Shown here: positions 50,346 to 58,470 of the stretch, in pieces
Position numbering within the stretch: the first letter of the stretch is position 1
How the letters are laid out: each line of letters opens with the position of its first letter
NCBI RefSeq assembly: GCF_963666015.1
Contig: NZ_OY762555.1
Location: 2,170,001-2,234,000, forward strand
Source of the DNA: an uncultured Sphaerochaeta sp.
GTDB lineage: Bacteria; Spirochaetota; Spirochaetia; Sphaerochaetales; Sphaerochaetaceae
Direction of reading: 5' to 3'
Length of the DNA: 64,000 nucleotides
Notes under the pieces: model-generated
Databases searched by the model: none
What the model saw: only the letters and a program-made list of their open reading frames with translations
What the model was told of the DNA's origin: nothing
Position numbers and translations under genes: made by a program

Positions 50346-50978
50346 ATGGATCCGATCAAATGGTATTATCAGCGAAGGATGCTAAATGCAATGGTACAGA
50401 ACAAGTGGGAGGAGGCTGAGGGCTTCACTCATAAGCTCATAAACCATGAGGGTCCCTCCATGGGGTTGCATTACAACCTTGCCTTGATAGCACTTGGCTC
50501 GGGGGACAAGGATAAGGCCTATGATGTTCTGGTAAAGGCTGTCCTGCGCTACGGAGAGAGCTTGCGATTGTGCCGTTTGCTAGGAGATATCGCCTACCTT
50601 TCCGGGAAAGGGGAGGAGGCAATGCACTGGTATGCATCTGCCTTGGCCGATGAACCAAATGAGAAAGAGGAGTACCTGATAAAGCTCCGCTTGGAGTTGC
50701 TTTCCTCAGAAAAAAACTATACCAAGGCTTTAGATGCATGTGCTCTTCTTCCTGATGCTGAAAAACTTTTAGTTTCTGATCCTGAAGATGCACGTTCATT
50801 ATATGAACGTATCGTATCGGATGATCCTTCTCAGGCAGAGGCTTGGAACAATCTTGGATGCCTGGCACTTGATCACTTCAATGACAAGAGGTCAGCAATT
50901 GAGTTCTTCACAAGAACATTGGAGCTGGTTGATCATCAAGGAGCAGCCAAGAATCTGGCACGTGCCCGGAAAGCCTAA
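50346..50978 (+). CDS. TPR-repeat protein
   Basis: A 210-residue soluble protein made mostly of helical repeats; canonical TPR units are seen at LHYNLALIALGSGDKDKAYDVL, GDIAYLSGKGEEAMHWYASALADEP and AEAWNNLGCLALDHFNDKRSAIEFFTRTLEL. No signal peptide. It is probably a protein-interaction scaffold. GGGGGGA lies before the ATG. The stop directly abuts the convergent rlmE stop. Confidence 0.8.
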   Translation: MDPIKWYYQRRMLNAMVQNKWEEAEGFTHKLINHEGPSMGLHYNLALIALGSGDKDKAYDVLVKAVLRYGESLRLCRLLGDIAYLSGKGEEAMHWYASALADEPNEKEEYLIKLRLELLSSEKNYTKALDACALLPDAEKLLVSDPEDARSLYERIVSDDPSQAEAWNNLGCLALDHFNDKRSAIEFFTRTLELVDHQGAAKNLARARKA

Positions 50979-51584
50979 TCAGGAATCCTTCCTGTCCAAC
51001 CCCACCAGATAAATCTCAAATGAGTCATCCCTACAGGCCTTCGGCTTGTAGGGTTTTACTTTATTGAAGAGAGTTCTCATCAGTTGCAGGAGTTCAACCT
51101 GTCCTCCCCCCTGAAAGATCTTCACCACAAGATTCCCGTGGGACTTCAGATGGTCCTTGGCAAGATAGATGACCTGTTCTGCAAGGTTCTCACTCCTGGC
51201 CGTATCGACACTTCTGTTTCCCATCGTCATAGGAGCTGCATCGCTGATGATTGCATTATACGGACCATGTTGCACCAAGATTTCTCTGATATCCTTCGAG
51301 AATGCATCGCCTACATAGGCAGTGACCGTTGGAGGTACTGGATTCAGGTTCAAGGGATTTAGGTCAACAGCTATGATGCTTCCTTTTCCCTTGATGAGGT
51401 TTCTGTGTGTATAGAGTGTCCACGATCCGGGAGCTGCTCCGACATCCAAGACGGAGTCCCCACTCTTCACCAGATTGAAATGTTGTTGTAGCTCTTCCAG
51501 TTTATAGACGGAGCGAGCTGGATAGCCTTCCTTGTGTGCTCGTTTTGTATAGGAGTCTGCACGGTCCCTTCTGCTTGTTGCCAT
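50979..51584 (-). CDS. rlmE: 23S rRNA 2'-O-methyltransferase RlmE (FtsJ/RrmJ)
   Basis: A 201-residue SAM-dependent methyltransferase that modifies U2552 (E. coli numbering) of 23S rRNA in the 50S subunit. The SAM loop is SVLDVGAAPGSWTLY, followed by the catalytic Asp in IISDAAP and Lys in GNLVVKIFQGG; the N-terminal YTKRAHKEGYPARSVYKLEELQ is typical and brings the first catalytic Lys. No ribosome site is found; TATAGT lies six bases before the ATG, so the mRNA is probably leaderless. Confidence 0.93.
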   Translation of the reverse strand: MATSRRDRADSYTKRAHKEGYPARSVYKLEELQQHFNLVKSGDSVLDVGAAPGSWTLYTHRNLIKGKGSIIAVDLNPLNLNPVPPTVTAYVGDAFSKDIREILVQHGPYNAIISDAAPMTMGNRSVDTARSENLAEQVIYLAKDHLKSHGNLVVKIFQGGGQVELLQLMRTLFNKVKPYKPKACRDDSFEIYLVGLDRKDS

Positions 51585-51590
51585 AATCCA

Positions 51591-51596
51591 ACTATA
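51591..51596 (-). promoter_or_regulatory. -10 box of rlmE (leaderless mRNA)
   Basis: Extended -10 TGCTATAGT on the minus strand; six bases separate TATAGT from the ATG at 51584. Confidence 0.55.
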
Positions 51597-51630
51597 GCAA
51601 ACAATTGAAGGAGTCGGAAGAGCATAAAGA

Positions 51631-51848
51631 TGGTGCCAGCGGTATTGTGGGGTGGGGAGAGAGAACCGCTGGCACCAAAGAAATCACACTTTAAGGAGGT
51701 TTGAAAAAAACTGTTGCTCTGTTCTGTCTATAGTATTGCAACTAGTGTGCCAATTATCCAAAAACAGCACATTAAGTACTAAATAATCACCAAAAGCAGA
51801 TAATTCAATGTAAACTAAATAGAAGAGTGGTGTGAAAAATTGTCACAC
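51631..51848 (+). repeat. Structured module, copy A of a tandem pair
   Basis: It opens with a 13-base perfect hairpin stem (TGGTGCCAGCGGT 51631-51643 with ACCGCTGGCACCA 51665-51677) and a G-rich loop. Then come AAGGAGG (51693-51699) and the conserved TGTTGCTCTGTTCTGTCTATA (in part, 51712-51732), and it ends in GTGTGA 51830-51835 with TCACAC 51843-51848. Copy B has the same order. In copy A the short frame after AAGGAGG starts with TTG and stops after ten codons, so conservation is at the nucleotide level. I know no family with this layout. Confidence 0.6.
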
Positions 51849-51881
51849 TATTTCAAATTTTCACAGAGTAGGGCAAAAAGT

Positions 51882-52066
51882 AGGGTGCCAAAAGAGGTTT
51901 GGGGAGAATCTCTTGGCACCCTGTCGGTATAAAAGGAGGAGTATGAAAAAAATGTTGCTCTGTTCTATCTATAAACAATGCAATAAGCGTGCCAAGAGCA
52001 AAACTGGAAATAGAGCGTTCAAATGGGGGTAGGGGTAGAAAAAGAGTGTGCATTGCTTTCACACTC
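51882..52066 (+). repeat. Structured module, copy B of a tandem pair
   Basis: Hairpin AGGGTGCCAA plus GAG 51882-51896 with CTCTTGGCACCCT 51910-51922 (two-base bulge) and loop containing TGGGGAGA, also present in copy A. Then AAGGAGG, a run TGAAAAAAA followed by TGTTGCTCTGTTCTATCTATA (in part), GCGTGCC, and a closing hairpin GAGTGTG 52044-52050 with CACACTC 52060-52066. The stems differ in sequence from copy A but keep pairing, which points to a functional RNA structure. Confidence 0.6.
51943..52032 (+). CDS. Possible 29-residue peptide in copy B
   Basis: ATG after GGAGGAG at good spacing, encoding a short basic peptide (MKKMLLCSIYKQCNK followed by a Lys/Arg/Gly-rich tail). The ribosome site is strong, but the frame is not kept in copy A, so translation may be regulatory or accidental. 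No known peptide family is recognised. Confidence 0.3.
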   Translation: MKKMLLCSIYKQCNKRAKSKTGNRAFKWG

Positions 52067-52093
52067 GCAAAAAGATGTGCAAATTTTGCTCAA

Positions 52094-52120
52094 TTGACGT
52101 TGTCTCCTTCCCTATATACT
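52094..52120 (+). promoter_or_regulatory. Promoter of the rhomboid gene (leaderless mRNA)
   Basis: TTGACG 52094-52099, short spacer of 15, TATACT 52115-52120, then eight bases to the ATG at 52129. No ribosome site. Confidence 0.45.
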
Positions 52121-52128
52121 GTATGCTT

Positions 52129-52767
52129 ATGAAAAAGAGCACTATTTTGAACCGGAGATTCCGGGATACTACCTATAAAAATGTTACACTCAAGTTGGTT
52201 ATCATCAACGTCTTGGTGTATCTCGTCACATCGATGGTCTATCCGAGGCTTACCTACTATCTTGCAATGATTCCTTCCTTGGTTTTAGGAGGATATCTCT
52301 GGCAACCCTTCACCTATATGTTTGTGCATGGAGGGTTCAGTCATCTACTATTCAACATGCTGAGCCTTTTCATCTTTGGTTCGATGGTTGAGCGTAGGAT
52401 AGGGAGCAAGGAGTTCCTCCTGTTCTATCTCCTGACTGGTCTGTTTAGTGGCATTGTCAGTTTCTTCAGTTACTATCTTGCCGGAACAAATGTCATCCTT
52501 GTGGGTGCATCGGGAGCTATCTACGGAGTGCTCTTGATGTTCGCAGTCTTCTATCCTTACTCGGTAATCTTCGTCTTTGGACTCATCCCCATCAGAGCCC
52601 CGATTCTGGTTATCTTGTATGCTCTTATTGAGCTTTCCAGCCATGTATTTGGAGCTGGGGGAAATGTGGCGCACCTTACCCATCTCAGTGGCTTGATTTT
52701 CGGGTACCTGTACTGCAGGATCCGTATGAGGATCAATCCTCTGGAAGTGTTCAGGCGGACACTCTAG
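52129..52767 (+). CDS. Rhomboid-family intramembrane serine protease
   Basis: A 212-residue membrane protein with six helices. The catalytic Ser is in VGASGAIYG (Ser128) and the His in AHLTHLSGLIFG (His185); WQPFTYMFVHGGFSHLLFNM is the conserved first loop and helix. It cuts single-pass membrane substrates. The start at 52129 removes a non-conserved extension present in longer frames. It converges on the adenosine deaminase gene with a four-base overlap of stops. Confidence 0.9.
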   Translation: MKKSTILNRRFRDTTYKNVTLKLVIINVLVYLVTSMVYPRLTYYLAMIPSLVLGGYLWQPFTYMFVHGGFSHLLFNMLSLFIFGSMVERRIGSKEFLLFYLLTGLFSGIVSFFSYYLAGTNVILVGASGAIYGVLLMFAVFYPYSVIFVFGLIPIRAPILVILYALIELSSHVFGAGGNVAHLTHLSGLIFGYLYCRIRMRINPLEVFRRTL

Positions 52768-53849
52768 TCCTGAAGATCGTACTTTTGGCGAATTTCGGCA
52801 TATTGTTGCTTGATCACATCATAGATGATTGAGAGTTTCTGGTCATGATGGATGAAAGCGGACTTCATAGCATTGATTGTGATCTTTTCAAGATCCCGGA
52901 TGGTCAGGTTGTAGTATTGGACCGCAAGCTCCATCTCCTTGGTTACCGTAGTGTCACTCATCAAACGGTTATCACTGCAAAGGAAAACCCTGAACTTGTT
53001 TCTGAAGAGGATGGGGAAGGGGTGGCTGTCATAATCCTTCACAGCCCCTGTTCCAACATTGCTGGTAAGACACATCTCCATCGGGATTCTCCGGTCAAGG
53101 ATGAAGGCTGCAAGAGAACCCATTTTCTCGATTCTTGTTCCTTCAATCCCCATGTCCTCCACCAAACGTACGCCATGCCCGATGCGATGAGCCCCACACA
53201 GTTGCACAGCTTGCCAGATGGACTCTACCCCAAAGGCTTCCCCTGCATGGATGGTTATATTGAAGTTCTTGCTTCTGATGAATTGGAATGCGTCAAGATG
53301 TTTCTTGGCAGGGTACCCAATCTCATCACCGGCAAGGTCGAATCCAACGACACCACGATCGGCGAAGGCAACAGCAAGTTCTGCAATGCTCTTGCTGACA
53401 CTCGGTGATTGGTTGCGCATGGCGCAAAGAATCAGTCCAGTGGGCATTCCCGTTTTTCGTGTTCCTTGTTGTAGGCCGTCAAGCACAGCTTGCACCGCTT
53501 CTTCCAAGGACAGTCCTCCCTCTATATGAAGGATTGGAGCAAACCGGATCTCTGCATAGCACACGTTCTCAGCAGCGAGATCTTCTACAGCCTCAAAGGC
53601 AACACGGTGTAATGCTGCACTGTTTTGCATAACCTTGGTGGTTAAGGCAAAAGATTCAAGGTACAGAGAGAGGCTTTTCTGTTTGCCTCCCCTGACGAAC
53701 CACTGGTGGAGTTCTTCTGGGTCCTCAGTGGGAAGGGTAATGCCTTGTGTTTTTGCTAGGCTGATAATGGTCTGGATTCTCAACCCTCCATCAAGGTGGT
53801 CATGGAGTTCTACTTTAGGGACTTGTTTAATGATTTCCTTTGTTACCAT
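52764..53849 (-). CDS. add: Adenosine deaminase
   Basis: A 361-residue TIM-barrel enzyme turning adenosine into inosine. Metal and catalytic motifs are VELHDHLDGGLR, ITIHAGEAFG, HRIGHGVRL and the final LCSDNRLMSDT. The start at 53849 is selected since conserved residues begin there; the longer frame overlaps the divergent ankyrin gene. No ribosome site is present and a -10 box lies six bases upstream. It would feed inosine to the phosphorylase at 8034. Confidence 0.9.
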   Translation of the reverse strand: MVTKEIIKQVPKVELHDHLDGGLRIQTIISLAKTQGITLPTEDPEELHQWFVRGGKQKSLSLYLESFALTTKVMQNSAALHRVAFEAVEDLAAENVCYAEIRFAPILHIEGGLSLEEAVQAVLDGLQQGTRKTGMPTGLILCAMRNQSPSVSKSIAELAVAFADRGVVGFDLAGDEIGYPAKKHLDAFQFIRSKNFNITIHAGEAFGVESIWQAVQLCGAHRIGHGVRLVEDMGIEGTRIEKMGSLAAFILDRRIPMEMCLTSNVGTGAVKDYDSHPFPILFRNKFRVFLCSDNRLMSDTTVTKEMELAVQYYNLTIRDLEKITINAMKSAFIHHDQKLSIIYDVIKQQYAEIRQKYDLQD

Positions 53850-53855
53850 GGGTTT

Positions 53856-53885
53856 ATCATACTGCATATATGTGTGATGAGGCAA
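53856..53885 (-). promoter_or_regulatory. Promoter of adenosine deaminase (leaderless mRNA)
   Basis: Minus strand: TTGCCT (53880-53885), spacer 18, TATGAT (53856-53861), six bases, ATG at 53849. Confidence 0.5.
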
Positions 53886-53945
53886 ATCCAAAAGGATCAC
53901 AGAGCGATGAAATTGGGTGAAAGAAGGGTCCAAGACTGTACAATT

Positions 53946-53974
53946 TTGAGAAAAATTGGGATACTGCCTATAGT
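53946..53974 (+). promoter_or_regulatory. Promoter of the ankyrin-repeat gene
   Basis: TTGAGA 53946-53951, spacer 17, TATAGT 53969-53974; start expected near 53981, 33 bases before the ATG. Confidence 0.7.
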
Positions 53975-54013
53975 AAGTATAATTCAAATAATGAGTAAGG
54001 AGATATTCTGCAT

Positions 54014-54526
54014 ATGTCAAAACGAGAAGAGACTCTGAACAAAAAATTGCTGGCGGCATCAGTTTCTGCTACCAAAGTGAAGGAAGTGAAAAGTCTACTT
54101 GAGCAGGGTGCAGACATTCATACCCAGAATGAGTGGGGTCTTACTCCTATTATGCTGGCTTCTCAGTACAATTCATCAGTGAATGTACTGAAGGCATTAT
54201 TGGAAGCAGGGGCAGATATTCAGGAGGCTGAGCCCAAGTATCGCTCGAATGCACTTCACCTTGCAGCCAACAAGAGCACCAGTCCGAAGATCATTGAAGA
54301 ATTGCTGAAAGCCGGAGCTGACTTGAATGCGCGAAACTATCTTGGCGAGACTGCCTTGATCATGGCGGTAAACACCAATACTGAGACCCGTGTAGTAACA
54401 GCCTTGTTGAAAGCCGGTGCTGATATCAATGCCCGTGACTACCAAGGGCACTCTGTGCTTGAATATGCCAAGGCAGCAAAACGCACCTACATTATCAACC
54501 AGTTGAAGAAGATGGGTGCCAACTAA
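54014..54526 (+). CDS. Ankyrin-repeat protein
   Basis: A 170-residue soluble protein made of about four ankyrin units: KVKEVKSLLEQGADIHTQNEWGLTPIMLASQ, then VLKALLEAGADIQ, IIEELLKAGADLNARNYLGETALIMAV and VVTALLKAGADINARDYQGHSVLEYA (each shown in part). No signal peptide or membrane helix. AAGGAGAT precedes the ATG. It is monocistronic. The binding partner is unknown. Confidence 0.85.
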   Translation: MSKREETLNKKLLAASVSATKVKEVKSLLEQGADIHTQNEWGLTPIMLASQYNSSVNVLKALLEAGADIQEAEPKYRSNALHLAANKSTSPKIIEELLKAGADLNARNYLGETALIMAVNTNTETRVVTALLKAGADINARDYQGHSVLEYAKAAKRTYIINQLKKMGAN

Positions 54527-54552
54527 CACATTTTCATCCCAGGAATACAACA

Positions 54553-54584
54553 ATCCCCTGATCAATGCTTATTGACCAGGGGAT
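54553..54584. terminator. Bidirectional terminator
   Basis: ATCCCCTG 54553-54560 with CAGGGGAT 54577-54584 and TCAAT with ATTGA inside, one mismatch, loop GCTT, between convergent genes. Confidence 0.8.
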
Positions 54585-54607
54585 ATTCATTCTTCTAGGC
54601 TCTCGGT

Positions 54608-56374
54608 TTAGTTGTTCTGCCACTCAGTCTCTACAATCTGGGAGGCCAATTCGTCCTTGAGTTTTGCGATCAGGCTGAGGGTTTGCTCTACTACGGTATC
54701 AACACCGAAGGAGAAAGACTCTTCAAGATTGTTTCTGAGTTTCACCTCCACCTTTCCTTCCTTCAGGGAACGGTTCCCCAAGGTAATGCGAATCGGGAGG
54801 CCGATAAGGTCAGCATCAGCAAACTTTACACCAGCAGACTCCTTTCGGTCATCATAGAGAACCTCGACACCTGCCTGGGTGAGTGACTGATAGATGGTTT
54901 CAGCTACTTGGGCGTCCTTTACCAAACTCACCAAGTGCACCTGCATTGGAGCAACGCTGATCGGTAAGCTGAGTCCCTTCTCATCACTGTAGTTTTCTGC
55001 AAGACAAGCAAGCAGACGTCCAACTCCGATACCATAGGATCCCATGATTACAGGCTTACGATTACCGTTCTCATCTTGGTAGGTGCAGTTCATGCTCTCA
55101 CTGTATCGGGTGTTCAACTGGAAGATGTTCCCTACTTCCACGCCCTTCGAGGCAACCAGTGGTTCTCCGCATTCAGGACAGGCATGGCCACCGCTTGCAC
55201 TTGCAATATCAGCAACTTCTCCCTGGTAGTCCCTGCGGAAGTTGGTATTAAGCAGGTGATATCCCTCTTCATTTGCACCAGCGACCAGGTTGTTGCTTTT
55301 TGCAACTGAGTCATCAACCACAATAAGAACATCATCCGCGCAACCAATGGCTGAACCATAGCCGGGAACCATTTTCTTTGCAGTAATTTCCTCTGGGTGG
55401 GCAGGTCTGAGTGAGTTTGCCTTGACTGCATTCTGAAGTTTGTTCTCTTCTACCTCGAGATCCCCTCTGATGATGCCCACAATGAGTTTTTCCTCTTCCT
55501 CCCCGTTGGTATCATTGATGAAGGTCCCTACCAGGAATACTGCCTTTGCCGTTTGGTGTTTCTCTATCTTGAGGAATGCTGCCAGCTCTTCGATGGTCTT
55601 GCAATCAGGGGTAAGTACCTTCTCTGTTTCCTTCATTTCCTCGCTGTAGTAGGTTTTCTTGAAAGTAGCCACCTGGCGGTTTGCTGTATAATGACATGCA
55701 GGGCAGGTAATGATCGTGTCCTCCCCAATGGGTGAGAGGTACATATATTCGTGGCTGATTTTGCCGCCCATCATGCCGCTGTCTGCACCTACGACGATTA
55801 CGGGTAATCCACAGCGACTGAAAATCCTGAAGTAGGCTTTATAATGTTCAGCATACTGCTTATCCAGCCCTTCCTGATCAGTGTCGAAGGAGTAGCTATC
55901 TTTCATGGTGAACTCCCTCACCCTGATAAGACCTGCGCGAGGACGGGGATCATCCCTCCACTTGGTCTGGATCTGATATACAAGCAGTGGAAGCCGCTTG
56001 TAGCTGTCAATCTCTCCACGGGCGAGATCGGTGACAGCTTCCTCATGAGTCATGGCAAGGACCATATCCCTTCCCGCGCGGTCATTGAACCTACTCATCT
56101 CACGGTCGATGCTGTAGAATCGGCCGGTCTCCTTCCAGATATCTGCTGGATTGACCAGTGGCATAAGGATCTCTTGCCCCCCGATTGCATTCATCTCTTC
56201 ACGAATGACTTGTTCTATCTTCTTGGTCGCACTGAACCCAAACGGGAGCAAGGTGAAGATGCCAGCTCCCAACTGGCGGATAAAGCCTGCTCGCAGCAGA
56301 TATTCATACCCCTTGCTGTCAGCACCGTTTGGGGCTTCTCTCAGGGTTTTGGAAAAGAGTTTGGACATCCTCAT
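54608..56374 (-). CDS. proS: Prolyl-tRNA synthetase, bacterial type with editing insert
   Basis: A 588-residue class II synthetase. The start at 56374 (MRMSKLFSKTLREAP) has AAGGAGAT upstream; the frame extends further but without conservation. Motif 2 region RDDPRPRAGLIRVREFTMKDSYSFD and motif 3 MGSYGIGVGRLLA are present. Between them lies the YbaK-like insert (CKTIEELAAFLKIEKHQTAKAVFLVG, in part) that clears Ala-tRNA(Pro). Complete and ordinary. Confidence 0.96.
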   Translation of the reverse strand: MRMSKLFSKTLREAPNGADSKGYEYLLRAGFIRQLGAGIFTLLPFGFSATKKIEQVIREEMNAIGGQEILMPLVNPADIWKETGRFYSIDREMSRFNDRAGRDMVLAMTHEEAVTDLARGEIDSYKRLPLLVYQIQTKWRDDPRPRAGLIRVREFTMKDSYSFDTDQEGLDKQYAEHYKAYFRIFSRCGLPVIVVGADSGMMGGKISHEYMYLSPIGEDTIITCPACHYTANRQVATFKKTYYSEEMKETEKVLTPDCKTIEELAAFLKIEKHQTAKAVFLVGTFINDTNGEEEEKLIVGIIRGDLEVEENKLQNAVKANSLRPAHPEEITAKKMVPGYGSAIGCADDVLIVVDDSVAKSNNLVAGANEEGYHLLNTNFRRDYQGEVADIASASGGHACPECGEPLVASKGVEVGNIFQLNTRYSESMNCTYQDENGNRKPVIMGSYGIGVGRLLACLAENYSDEKGLSLPISVAPMQVHLVSLVKDAQVAETIYQSLTQAGVEVLYDDRKESAGVKFADADLIGLPIRITLGNRSLKEGKVEVKLRNNLEESFSFGVDTVVEQTLSLIAKLKDELASQIVETEWQNN

Positions 56375-56484
56375 CTTGATACATCTCCTTAGTATTCGAA
56401 CAGGGGCCATTGTAGCAAAAGCATCTTGCCTTCTCAAGGTACCAGCAATGAGGTTTTACGTTCCCTAACCTTGGCCTCTCATGC

Positions 56485-56490
56485 TATACT
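56485..56490 (+). promoter_or_regulatory. -10 box of the class II aldolase gene (leaderless mRNA)
   Basis: Extended -10 TGCTATACT; TATACT ends six bases before the ATG at 56497. No ribosome site or good -35 is seen. Confidence 0.55.
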
Positions 56491-56496
56491 CGCCGT

Positions 56497-57165
56497 ATGG
56501 ATATCAAGAAATATGAAAAATACCGAAGGCAGGTAGCTTCTTTCATGACCCGCCTGTACGATCGGCAACTCACCACCGCCAGTGGTGGCAATATTAGCAT
56601 GCGGATCAGCAAGGATCTTTTTTGCATCACCCCCAGTGCGCTCGACAAAGGATTGCTCACTCCTGATGACATTGCTGTAGTGACCTTGGATGGTAAGAAC
56701 CTGACACCGAATCTACCTCTCAGTATCGAAACTGAGATGCATCGTCTGATACTTGTAGCCCGTCCAGACATCCAGGCAATTGTACACGCCCATCCAACAT
56801 ATGTCTCTGCGTTCACTGCCATCACAAAGGATGGAAAGAGTGCCATCAACACGCATCTGATTGCAGAGTCATATTATATCCTCGAGGATCCAGCGTATGT
56901 TGAATATCGACTGATGGGAACAGTGGACCTTGCCGAGCAGGTTGCTGCCAGTTCTTTTGACCATGATGTACTGCTCTTGGAAAATCATGGAGCGGTAGCC
57001 CTTGGACGAACAATGCTGGAGGCTTTTGACAAGATGGAATTACTCGAGCGTGCAGCGCAGATGACCGTCATCACCAAGCAGATGGGCGGCGGGGAGTATG
57101 AGGTGAGGGAATTGCCGGAACCAAGACTGAAACAGCTGATGCACATGAAGTACGGGTCAAAATAA
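56497..57165 (+). CDS. Class II aldolase/adducin-family protein (fuculose-phosphate aldolase-like)
   Basis: A 222-residue zinc enzyme type: TASGGNISMRI is the phosphate-binding start, AIVHAHPTYVSAF gives two metal His, and LLENHGAVALG a third. The family cleaves ketose 1-phosphates or decarboxylates sugar acid phosphates. The substrate is not evident. The DUF6062 gene starts one base after its stop, so the two are co-expressed. Confidence 0.85.
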   Translation: MDIKKYEKYRRQVASFMTRLYDRQLTTASGGNISMRISKDLFCITPSALDKGLLTPDDIAVVTLDGKNLTPNLPLSIETEMHRLILVARPDIQAIVHAHPTYVSAFTAITKDGKSAINTHLIAESYYILEDPAYVEYRLMGTVDLAEQVAASSFDHDVLLLENHGAVALGRTMLEAFDKMELLERAAQMTVITKQMGGGEYEVRELPEPRLKQLMHMKYGSK

Positions 57166-57166
57166 T

Positions 57167-57898
57167 ATGAAGATTGAATTGGAGACAATTCCTGTTTGGG
57201 ATGGTGTACAGGAAAACAGTGAATGTTTTATCTGTAACCTTATGGCAGAGGCACAGAAGGATGCAATCAACTTCTATCTGGGCAACTCTGTCATGAATCC
57301 AGAGACCCGAGTACGGGTGAATGAACATGGTTTCTGTCCCAAACACTGGCGTATGCTTGCCGCAGCCAACAAGCCTCAGGGAGTTGCCTTGATGGGGGAT
57401 ACCTATCTTGAAACAACAAGAGTCAAGGCTGAGACTGCGATCAATGGGCTTTTGTCAGCAACCAATCCACGGCAAGCGAAGAAAGCGGTAGGAGCTTTTC
57501 ATTCGGTAATGGCCACACGAGAGAAAGGGTGCCTTGTCTGTTCAGCTATGGAAGATCGACTCCAGCGATACCTGTATACGACCTGTTATCTGTGGGGAGA
57601 GGATTCTTCCTTCCGTGAGGCCCTCTCACAAGGGAAAGGGTTCTGTCTCCATCACTTTTCACTTCTGTTGGAGATTGGGCAGAAAGCGCTTTCCCCCAAG
57701 TTGTATCCAGAGTTTGTACGATCGATGGCTCAACTTGAGGTTGCCAACCTTGATAGGATGGCAAAAGATGTGCATTGGATGACACAGAAATACAAGTCGG
57801 AAAATGCAGATAAACCTTGGCATGGCTGCGAGGATGCCCATAAACGGACAGTGGATAAAATGACAGGACGCAGCAGGGTTATAGATCCCGTTCGCTGA
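57167..57898 (+). CDS. DUF6062-like cysteine-rich protein
   Basis: A 243-residue soluble protein of unknown function. The layout is paired motifs: ECFICNLMAEAQ then HGFCPKHWRML, and later KGCLVCSAME then KGFCLHHFSLLLEIG. Each half has a C-x-x-C and a C-x-x-H, which suggests two zinc or iron-sulfur sites from an internal duplication. No ribosome site; translation is probably coupled to the aldolase. The 3' end overlaps the convergent gene by 20 bases. Confidence 0.65.
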   Translation: MKIELETIPVWDGVQENSECFICNLMAEAQKDAINFYLGNSVMNPETRVRVNEHGFCPKHWRMLAAANKPQGVALMGDTYLETTRVKAETAINGLLSATNPRQAKKAVGAFHSVMATREKGCLVCSAMEDRLQRYLYTTCYLWGEDSSFREALSQGKGFCLHHFSLLLEIGQKALSPKLYPEFVRSMAQLEVANLDRMAKDVHWMTQKYKSENADKPWHGCEDAHKRTVDKMTGRSRVIDPVR

Positions 57899-58466
57899 CC
57901 TGTTTCTTTTGCTTCTTTTTCCGTTCCTTGATACCCAACAACAGTTGCAAGGTATCTTCCTCTCCGTCCACATCTTTCTGTTTGAGATGTGTCGTGGTAC
58001 CGTCAGCCTTATTGAAATGATAATACTCCAAGCTATCTTGTTTTGGGCTATAGAGGAGAATGTACTCCCTTTGGGGGAGGAAGGAGACACCCAGTGTAAG
58101 TTGGCATCCCTCCTCCTGGACCTGTAGCAGATGGTTCTGCTGACCCTTGGAAAGATAGTCATTACCAAGAATGACTCCCAGGAGCTTGGTTCCTTTCCTG
58201 TTATGGACAAGGACATCAAGCCCCTCCCGTTGGATATCCACCTTGATGTTTCCTGGAAGGAAGAAAAAATTGGGATTTGCTGTATCCTCTGAAAGGCTGA
58301 GTACTTTTCTTAGGCTCAATTGCAACTGTGAAGCCAAGCAGTGGGCAAGACTTGTCTTTGCCTTCGGCCAGGACAGCACTATCTCATCTTCAGCCAAGAG
58401 TTGCCGTAAGGCACTCTCGAATGCCTCGAAGAGAAGAATATTGGTATATCGAGCGTTGCTTGCCAT
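57879..58466 (-). CDS. Conserved hypothetical soluble protein
   Basis: A 195-residue protein, hydrophilic with a very basic C terminus (KERKKKQKKQ). The central part KVDIQREGLDVLVHNRKGTKLLGVILGNDYLSKGQ recalls a nuclease-like beta sheet, but no catalytic motif is clear. The ATG lies four bases after the OsmC-family stop on the same strand, so it is probably translated by coupling. Function unknown. Confidence 0.6.
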   Translation of the reverse strand: MASNARYTNILLFEAFESALRQLLAEDEIVLSWPKAKTSLAHCLASQLQLSLRKVLSLSEDTANPNFFFLPGNIKVDIQREGLDVLVHNRKGTKLLGVILGNDYLSKGQQNHLLQVQEEGCQLTLGVSFLPQREYILLYSPKQDSLEYYHFNKADGTTTHLKQKDVDGEEDTLQLLLGIKERKKKQKKQVSERDL

Positions 58467-58470
58467 GGTG

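Noticed and set aside
51709..51732. Peptide in repeat copy A
   Set aside because: Only a ten-codon frame from TTG, out of register with copy B; not supported as a gene.
53850..54059. Longer start for adenosine deaminase
   Set aside because: The extra 70 residues are not conserved and would overlap the divergent ankyrin gene and its promoter.
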